From NCBI RefSeq assembly GCF_027409185.1, contig NC_084465.1:31847864-31911863 (forward strand): DNA of 64,000 bases, written 5' to 3'. The notes under the pieces were generated by a model, which saw only the letters and a program-made list of their open reading frames with translations, did not search any database and had not been told where the DNA came from. Every line of letters begins with the position of its first letter. The stretch's first letter is position 1. Source of the DNA: Cynocephalus volans. Taxonomy: Eukaryota; Chordata; Mammalia; Dermoptera; Cynocephalidae. Made by a program: the position numbers and the translations under genes. Positions 56,961-64,000 of this stretch are shown here, one piece after another.

Positions 56961-57769
56961 TTAGGTCAATTTCCCCAGTAGAAGACCCTTTATGTGCAAG
57001 TGATTCATTAAGAAAGTTTTCTCAGGAAAAAAAAAAACTCTTAGGATAATGGGAGAAGCAAGACAGGAAAGGGACGGAGCCAAGAGAGGGTGTAATTATA
57101 AGTAAAGACCCTAGGAGGGCAGATTTGGGCTGATCCAATAGGGATTCAAATTAAGGGCTGTGGGAGAGAAAACCACACTGAATGGGATGGAGGGAGAGAG
57201 AAGGTGAAGTACAGAGATTCAGGGAGAGAAGAGGGATACCAAACAAACAATAAAAAGGATCTTAGGAAATCTGTGTATTAACAATGGGTGGGTCAAGGGT
57301 AAATGTGAAGAAAGAACAGGGAAGTTGATTTCAGTGTGTAAATCTCTTATTTATCTGTGAATTATTATTAAATTAGGTAATAGAAGAAATCCACCCAGTC
57401 AGGACAATTTATTCCACTCTAACCTACTCAGTAATTAGTGATGGGTAATTTGTTTCCTTCTCTCCCTTACCTCTTTCTGGATTTTCATAGTAAAGCCCAA
57501 GAGTGCCAACATTGTTGAGTCATTTTTCAATAAGTTGAAGTCGAGGTAAATAACTATAGATGTAGATCTTAGTAGTTTATGAAAAGAGGCAATGGACTGA
57601 AAAGGGGACACTTGGTATTGGTTAAGGAACACAGAATTTAGTCTTGAACCATTACTCATAAAAGACATCCTTGTTATATTTCTGGTGCTACTTGAAGAGA
57701 GTCCCCGATATTGACTCTCATTAACATCTCAGAATATTTTCTTCTTGGAGAATACACAGGCTCTACTAC
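56961..57769. other. no recognised feature
   Basis: No gene seen. The 77-codon frame on - at 57435-57668 has no recognisable similarity. Confidence 0.4.
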
Positions 57770-57784
57770 AGAAATATCATTCTT

Positions 57785-57968
57785 GGGGCTGGCCCATAGC
57801 TCACTTGGGAGAGTGTGGTGCTGATAACACCAAGGCCACGGGTTTGGATCCCTATATAGGGATGGCCATCTCGCTCACTTCAGAGAGCGTGATGCTGACA
57901 CCACCAAGTCAAGGGTTAAGATCCCCTTACCAGTCATATTTTTTAAAAAAATGAAAAGAAAAGAAAAA
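57785..57968 (+). mobile_element. CYN SINE dimer
   Basis: Two tRNA-derived units in tandem. The first runs from GGGCTGGCCCATAGCTCACT to GGGTTTGGATCCCTATATAG. The second has ATCTCGCTCACTTCAGAGAG and AAGGGTTAAGATCCCCTTAC. A T/A-rich tail follows. A 15-bp target duplication flanks it (AGAAATATCATTCTT at 57770-57784, AGAAATGTCATTCTT at 57969-57983). The dimeric form is described for colugos. Confidence 0.9.
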
Positions 57969-57983
57969 AGAAATGTCATTCTT

Positions 57984-59154
57984 AATCTTCCTGTGAAGTC
58001 AAACCTTTATCAAGCTGAGAAGTAAGTTCAATACACACGTTTGCTCACATCTGAGGAGACAGTTTGCACATGTTGTTGGTTTCTAGAATCTTCTATGAAG
58101 GTCACATGGAGTTTATCAGGCCTGGTATGAAGACAACTAGGAATTATAACTTCCATGGCAGTGCAGGTTTTTACAAGCAGCATAAACAGGTCCAGTGAGT
58201 AGTGCCCAGTAACTGTGGGTCATTCAGTATAAAAGGTAGCTTTTGTCAATGGCTTTTTGACTGTTCCTTTTTTAAATTGAAACTTACGCATGTTCACATG
58301 ATTTCCAATGAGCCTTCTCATGAAGGTTTTAGAAATGACTTTTTAAATGCCAAAGATTCTTTCTAAGACAGTGTAGTCGCATTGAAATGGTGTCCCCTAG
58401 GTCTGAAAAATGTAAGTCAAACACAAGGCATATGGCTAAACTGTTTGTTCACATCACTTTGAGATTACCACCAAATATCTCCTGATACCACTTCTGGTGG
58501 ACACTTTTGAAAAGTCCATTCCAAGCCTATACTACTTTCTGAGAAGTCACTATTTATTAAGCAGTAAATAATATACCTGTACCTGGCACCACAGGGCAAA
58601 TAATATTTTATGGTCACTAATTCACCAGGGCTTATCACTTCATTTGAATTCAACAAATGTCTAGAGAATGCTAGCTTTCATTGTAATGGATATTATGCAA
58701 ATATGGACCATAGATTAGACATGGACATTGTCATCAAGGACCGAGACAGATAAAGATAAAATTAATATAAAATATATCCACATATTTAGGTAGGTACATA
58801 TTGGCCGAAGTGTGGCATAAATGATTATGTCATTTTATGCAAAAATGTGATTATAAAGCATCGGTATTGTTAGACTAATGTTCTTACATTTAAGTTGCCA
58901 TAAAGTAGTATTCTATGACTATATATTTCCATCTGTAATTGTCACGGAGTTGACCTGCTGCTCTTTCTTTCATGGGATATCAAATATATAGAAGAACTCA
59001 GTGATCTTTTATTCATTAAACAAATATTTATTAGAGCATTGACTAAGTACAACTTTTTGGGCAGTGTTCTGAGGCAAACAAGATGAATGACATTCTTCCG
59101 ACACTTAGAGTATTGCCAGGTTGCCAGAACACTGTATTTGTTTGTTTCCATCGT
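57984..59154. other. no recognised feature
   Basis: AT-rich sequence. A short MIR/L2-like hint is at 59010-59070 (AACAAATATTTATTAGAGCA). No gene seen. Confidence 0.4.
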
Positions 59155-59345
59155 TTGTAACAGAAATACCTGAAACTGGACAATTTGTAAAGAAACAATA
59201 TTTATTGGTTACAGTTTCAGAGGCTGGAAAGCCCAAAGTCTAGGGAACAGATCTGGTGAGGGCCTTGGTGGTGACTCTACAGCAATGAAGTGTGTCACAT
59301 GATGAATATGGCAGGAGCGAGGGTTGGAGGGAGAAAGAGAGAGAG
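59155..59345 (-). mobile_element. MaLR LTR (MST/THE1-like), antisense
   Basis: The text GAAACTGGACAATTTGTAAAGAAACAAT, GGTTACAGTTTCAGAGGCTGGAAAG is the antisense of the familiar MST/THE1 LTR start. Partial. Confidence 0.65.
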
Positions 59346-59379
59346 AAAGAGAGTTTATGTCATGTGCAAATATAGACAG

Positions 59380-60730
59380 GTTTATTTATATCTTTGCAAT
59401 CTGGACGACTTCACTTAGTTTTCTTGCCTTACTGTTCTACTGAGAATGTCCAGGGTAATGTTAAATAGAACTGGCAAAAACAGACATGTTTTCTTTCTAA
59501 TCTGAAGGGGAAAGCATCCAGTCTTTCAACACTGAGTATGTTAGCTGTGGGGATTTGTGGATGCCTTTTATCGAATTGAGTAAAATTCTATTCTATTTAT
59601 AGTTTTTGAGAGTTTTTATTAGGAAAATGTGTTGAAACTTGTCAAATGCTACTTCTGCATCTATTGAAATCATCATATAGTTTTTGAACTTTATTCTATT
59701 GATATTATGAACTACATTAATTGATTCTTGGATGTTAAACCAACTTTGCACTCCTGGTATAAGTCCCACTTGGTCAGGTTGCATAATCCTTATCTGTTGC
59801 TGGATGTGGCTTGCTAGTATTTTGGTAAGAAATTTAAAATTCATATTCATAAAATATATTGGCGTGTACTTTTTTGTGATGCCAGTTTCTGGTTTTGGTA
59901 TTAGTGTAGAACTGGTCTTATAGATTAATCTGAGTAGGGGGTCTTTCCTTTTGTGTATTTTGGAAGATTTACTTTAAAAATAATATTAATTCTTCCTTAA
60001 ATGTTTGGTAGAATTCACTAGTAAACCTATCTGGGCCTAGGCCTTTCTTTGGGTTTAGTTTTATCATTATTATTACTATTAATACAAATTTAATCTCTTT
60101 ACTTGTTATAAGTCTACTGAGGCTGTCTATTTCTTTTTAAATCAGTTTCAATACTTTCTGTTGTCCTACAAATTTGTCCATTTCATCTTTATTATCTAAC
60201 ATCATCATACAAATGTTCATCATTTTTCTTTATAATGTTTTATATTTCTGTAAGGCCATTAGTAATATCTTCACTTTAATTTTACTTTTTTTCTTTTTTT
60301 CTTTTTTTTTTTTGGCAGCTGGCCTGTACAGGGAACCGAACCCTTGGCTATCTGTTATAAGGCCGAACTCAAACCGACTGAGGTAACCAGCCAGTCCCTT
60401 CACTTTCATTTCTAATTCTAGTAATTTGAATCTGTTTTTCCCCCATCAATCTAGCGAAAGGTTTGTTAATTTTCTTATCTTTTCAAAGAATCAGGTTGTG
60501 GTTTCATTGATTTTCTCTATGGGTTTTCTGTTCTCTATTTTATTGATTTCCACTCTAATCTTTATTACTTGTTTCCTTCTGTTTGCTTTAAGTTTAGTTT
60601 ACTCTCCTTTTTCTGTGGTCTTAAGGTGAAGGTTAGGTTATTTATTTGGGATTTTTAAAAATATAGACATGTATAGCTATACATTTCCCTCTCAGTACTA
60701 CTTTACCTGCATCCCATAAAATTTATTTTC
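59380..60730 (-). mobile_element. L1 ORF2, antisense, decayed
   Basis: Reads as the reverse complement of L1 ORF2 reverse transcriptase. The open piece at 59593-59850 contains KILASHIQQQI, HPDQVGLIPG-like and ISIDAEVAFDKF, where the FADD-side RT motif A (normally D-A-E-K-A-F-D) is still visible. A CYN SINE interrupts the element at 60284-60397. Confidence 0.8.
60284..60397 (-). mobile_element. CYN SINE, inside L1
   Basis: On -: GGACTGGCTGGTTACCTCAG, then AAGGGTTCGGTTCCCTGTAC, then an A-rich tail. Flanked by a 15-base direct repeat with one mismatch (CTTCACTTTAATTTT at 60269-60283, CTTCACTTTCATTTC-like at 60398-60412, two mismatches over the last base). It shows that the L1 is older than the CYN family's activity. 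Confidence 0.85.
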
Positions 60731-61742
60731 ACTCAAACATTCAACCTTTTTGGAAACTAAAACCCATGTAAAGAGTAAATTAGCATTTTGATTCTGCAAA
60801 TGAAACCCAAAAATAAACTAACACGTTGATCTTGAATATGGAAAGCGATAAAGTCAGTTTTCTTGGTCCACTTATTGCAATCTTTTTAATAATAAATGAG
60901 TCTGGTTTTTCTGTGTGGTTCAGTGATACATTCATGTCTTATTGGATGGATAAATCAACTGAAAATCTTGGTTAACATTTATAACTTTATTTAGCAAAGC
61001 ATAGAAAGAGAAAGCCTCCGCTGATGTGACACCATTAAATAAAATTTTATATTTTAAATAAATAAATCATTCTGACCAGAACTGTCTCTTTTGTAAAATG
61101 ACAAAGTAAATGCTTGGTAATTTACCTGATTCAATTATTCAGTTTTTCTAACCCCTACACATATTTTAAATAGTTAATGTCACACTAAGAAATCATTTTG
61201 AAAAGTACACGTTCTAAGTCATGAGAATTTTTCATTACCTTATTCAAGATCATTTAAAATAGAATCAGAGAATTGATGATGTGGTCAATGGTAGAAGACT
61301 AAATTAGCCTTCCAAGAAAAGGCCGGAAGTCATTTGAAAGAATCTTAAGACTCTTTTAATAACAAAGAGTTCTCCAGCACAGAGCAATGCCCAATTCAGG
61401 GCTTCCCTCTCCCCACTCTTACTCTTAGGCATGCCCGTGTGCATGTGTTTGTATGCACGTGTGCATGCACATACACAAAAAGATATTCACACAACCTAGA
61501 CACAGAATTTTTTCTCTAAGTCTATGTGAAGTTTGGGACAATATATAGATTTGAAAATGACATTGGGTCCTAAATTATCTCTAGTAAACAAGTTTAACAC
61601 AGAGATAATTTGTATCAAAGATGTCTCTGTTCTCTATAATCTTTCTAATACCCAACAGGAAGAAAAATAATTATGGGTCACGTGTTAGAATGCTGACCCT
61701 CTCTACTGTCATACACCTTAAAAGTGAGTCATGAGTGATGTC
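60731..61742. other. no recognised feature
   Basis: No gene seen. A short TG/CA-rich stretch is at 61436-61480. Confidence 0.4.
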
Positions 61743-63560
61743 AGCAAAATGGCAGAATAGGAAACCTCAGGCTCCACTCCCCACCAGAGAAAGGTTAACT
61801 AGTAACTATTCACAGACCAGGACATCTTTGTAAAAACCCCATTACTTAGAAACAAGTCTGAGACACACACGTGATCCACAGAACTTATTGAAAACTGATT
61901 TAAAAAGGTAATAATGAATTCACTTCAACTGTGCCATCCCACTCCTCTAAGTTAGCACAAAGAAGACAGAATTCTTCAGGACTCATGGCTTCTACAGAGG
62001 TAAAATAGAACTGGAGCAGTGATCCAACTTCTCTACTATTCCAAGATGCATCCTAGGAAGCCTCATTCTCACCTCATGGACCACACTGAGGGTAATGGCA
62101 CAGCTATACCTCCCAGATTAAGATAGAAACAAGGAAAGCAGGAGGAGTTCATATTGATCAGCACAAAATCTTTGCAGTACCTCTATGTTCCTGTCAGCTA
62201 TGGTTCCCAACTGCAGATACCAGCCAACTGCATAGCTCACCCACAAAGCTCAGCTGGTTACTTTCAGAAACACAATGGGAAGCTCAACCTGGCTTGAGCT
62301 CCTAGATGGCTAGTCTTCATGGCCAATCTCAGACTCACCCCAATGGCACTGCCTAAGCAAGGAGATGCCTGCCTCCATGCATTTCAGAGAAACTTAGAAG
62401 CAAGACCTACTCTACCCAAAAGTTCAAATAATAGCTCAATGAAGCCAAAAGCTCACCCAAGGCTCCACTCAGAGAGAGGCAGTCTTTAATTATGAATATC
62501 TAAGAGCATATCCTCTGCTCTCCCCTGTCCCAAGCAATGATTCTACCTAACCCTGGAACCCACCTGCAGTTCTGTCCAACTGTAGATATTAAATAGCCAA
62601 ATTGCTTGGTCAAAGATGGACCTGACCAGTGTTCTTCATAGTACCCAGCCAGCATCTCTATATGATAGTAGAGCCTAGCCAGTGATCTTGCTGGACATCA
62701 AAGCCAAGCCACTAGCTCTACCTGACATCAAAGAAAAGCTCATGAAACTATAGACCTGACTACAATCTCTGCCCACATGTTGTTGTAAGCAGCTGGCTCT
62801 TTCAGAACTATAGGCTAAATAGTGAAGACTGTTCCCTGCAAAAACACCTGTATAGGCTGGAAGAGGTGGCTGTCTCTTCAAATGTGCAGTCAACAATGTA
62901 GGAGCACAAGTATTACAAAAAACCAGGAAATCATGACATCTCTAAAAGAAAATAAAGCTCCAAAAATGGTTCCCAAAGAAATGGGAGATCTATGAAATTA
63001 CTGACAAAGAGTTCAGGGTAATTCTGTTTAAATGTTTAGTGAACTATGAGAATATATGAATGAAATTTAGGAAAGAATACATGGTCAAAGCAAGAAATTT
63101 GAGAAAAATGTAGAAACAATTAAAAAATAGAAATCCTTGAGATGAAGAATACAATAAATAACTGAAAAATTCAATAGAAAGCTTCAATAGCAGACTCAAT
63201 GAAGCAGAAGAACGAATCAGTGAGCTGGATCACAGAACATTAGAAGTTATCCAGTGAGAGAAGCAAAAATACACAAGAAAGAGAAAGAATGAAGAAAGCT
63301 TCTGAGAATTACTGAACACCACCAGAGACCAAATCTTTGAATAATAAAAGCTGCCAATGGAGAAGAAAGAGGAAAAACACCAGAAAGCAAATTAAAGGAA
63401 ATGATGGCTGTCCACTTTACTAATCTGAGGATATATGCAATATTCAGGTAAAAAAAAGAGAAGTGTGCAATCAAATTTAATTCAAAAAATGAGTTCACTA
63501 AAACACATAATAATTAGAAACTATCAAAAATTAAAGATAAAGAAAAAATCAAAGTTTTCA
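61743..63560 (+). mobile_element. L1 5' region (5' UTR to ORF1 start)
   Basis: Opens CAGCAAAATGGCAGAATAGG, the classic L1 5' start, and continues through long 5' UTR text to GTGAGCTGGATCACAGAACA and AATAATGG-type ORF1-leader sequence near 63400. Frames are broken. Similar to the antisense copy ending at 13440. Confidence 0.7.
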
Positions 63561-64000
63561 GTTCAAATATGAATTTGTAGTAGCCTTCAAATTTTTCCAA
63601 GTTCTTAAGATCAGCCTTAAAGACAGAGATCAGCAGTGTTTTCATGTATTTAATTCTGTAGTAGAAACAAAATGCATAATACTGATTTTCACTATGTCAC
63701 ACAATTTATTTTTCCAGCTATCAAATCTTTATTCCATAAGTTTATAATTATAAGTTATAGTTATAATACCCTAACAGAGCTGCTGTTCAAGGTTTCGAAT
63801 ATGAAAAGTCTCAAAAAATTGATAGTATTGTGCATTACTTTACATTTGCTATACATGGCTTCACAATGGTTTCTCCTGGTTTCCTTTCCTTGATGAGATT
63901 ATCATTTTCTTGAACAACTTATGGCTTTTTTATTTGAATCACTTAGAGGTCCATAACCAGTTGATGCCTAAGAAACTTTAGATGAGTTTATCTATCTCCA
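63561..64000. other. no recognised feature
   Basis: AT-rich end of the window; no gene or nameable repeat seen. Confidence 0.4.

Noticed and set aside
59593-59850. 85-codon frame on - as a gene
   Set aside because: It is a piece of L1 reverse transcriptase with stops on both sides.
1-64000. CRISPR array, operons, phage or plasmid features
   Set aside because: The sequence is mammalian: spliced genes, a CpG island, SINEs, LINEs and ERVs. The direct repeats seen are target duplications or LTRs.

Overview
This is nuclear DNA of a placental mammal, most likely a colugo (Dermoptera, for example Galeopterus). The main clue is a set of tRNA-derived SINEs of the flying-lemur CYN type at about 56.30, 57.79 and 60.28 kb; two of them have clear target-site duplications. 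L2, MIR and MaLR relics, L1 copies of several ages and class I and class III retroviral copies also fit a eutherian genome. Protein-coding content is very low. Most open frames of 60-120 codons are chance frames or decayed transposon genes.

Two host genes are recognisable. (1) At 10.4-11.8 kb is a CpG island carrying the first coding exon of WASL (N-WASP) on the + strand (ATG at 11301, splice donor at 11385). Compared with the human exon as I recall it, it lacks nine in-frame codons at the start of the WH1 domain. No second WASL exon was found to the right. (2) At 32.2-38.4 kb is a complete SPAM1/PH-20-type sperm hyaluronidase on the - strand. It has three coding exons with good splice sites, in-phase junctions, 534 codons and the Asp146/Glu148 catalytic pair. 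The two genes face each other. In human the WASL and SPAM1 genes are divergent with other HYAL genes between them, so the layout here is unusual or reflects a rearrangement, a duplicated exon or an assembly join.

Layout: 0-9.2 kb, old repeats (a hAT-type MITE, L2, a solo LTR, L1 pieces); 9.26-10.14 kb, an L1 with a 5' inversion and a perfect 16-bp target duplication; 10.4-11.8 kb, the WASL CpG island; 12.7-13.4 kb, antisense L1 5' region; 13.78-19.36 kb, a - strand class I provirus with tRNA-Phe-like primer site, badly broken and almost without env; 19.52-25.36 kb, a - strand ERV-L provirus; 25.55-28.0 kb, a solo LTR and L1; 30.51 kb, a tRNA-Met fragment; 32.2-38.4 kb, SPAM1; 41.1-49.05 kb, L1 3' ends, MaLR, an inverted pair of LTRs, a TG-rich microsatellite, DNA transposons; 50.6-55.6 kb, a + strand class I ERV relic (pol, then env after an inserted LTR) lying upstream and antisense of SPAM1; 56-64 kb, CYN SINEs, MaLR and L1.

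No operon, CRISPR array, phage or new defence-like system is present. The points most worth following are the WASL exon deletion and its odd position relative to SPAM1, the C-terminal extension of the SPAM1 protein, the ERV upstream of SPAM1, and a possible retroposed half-tRNA. All calls were made by eye; family names for old repeats are approximate.
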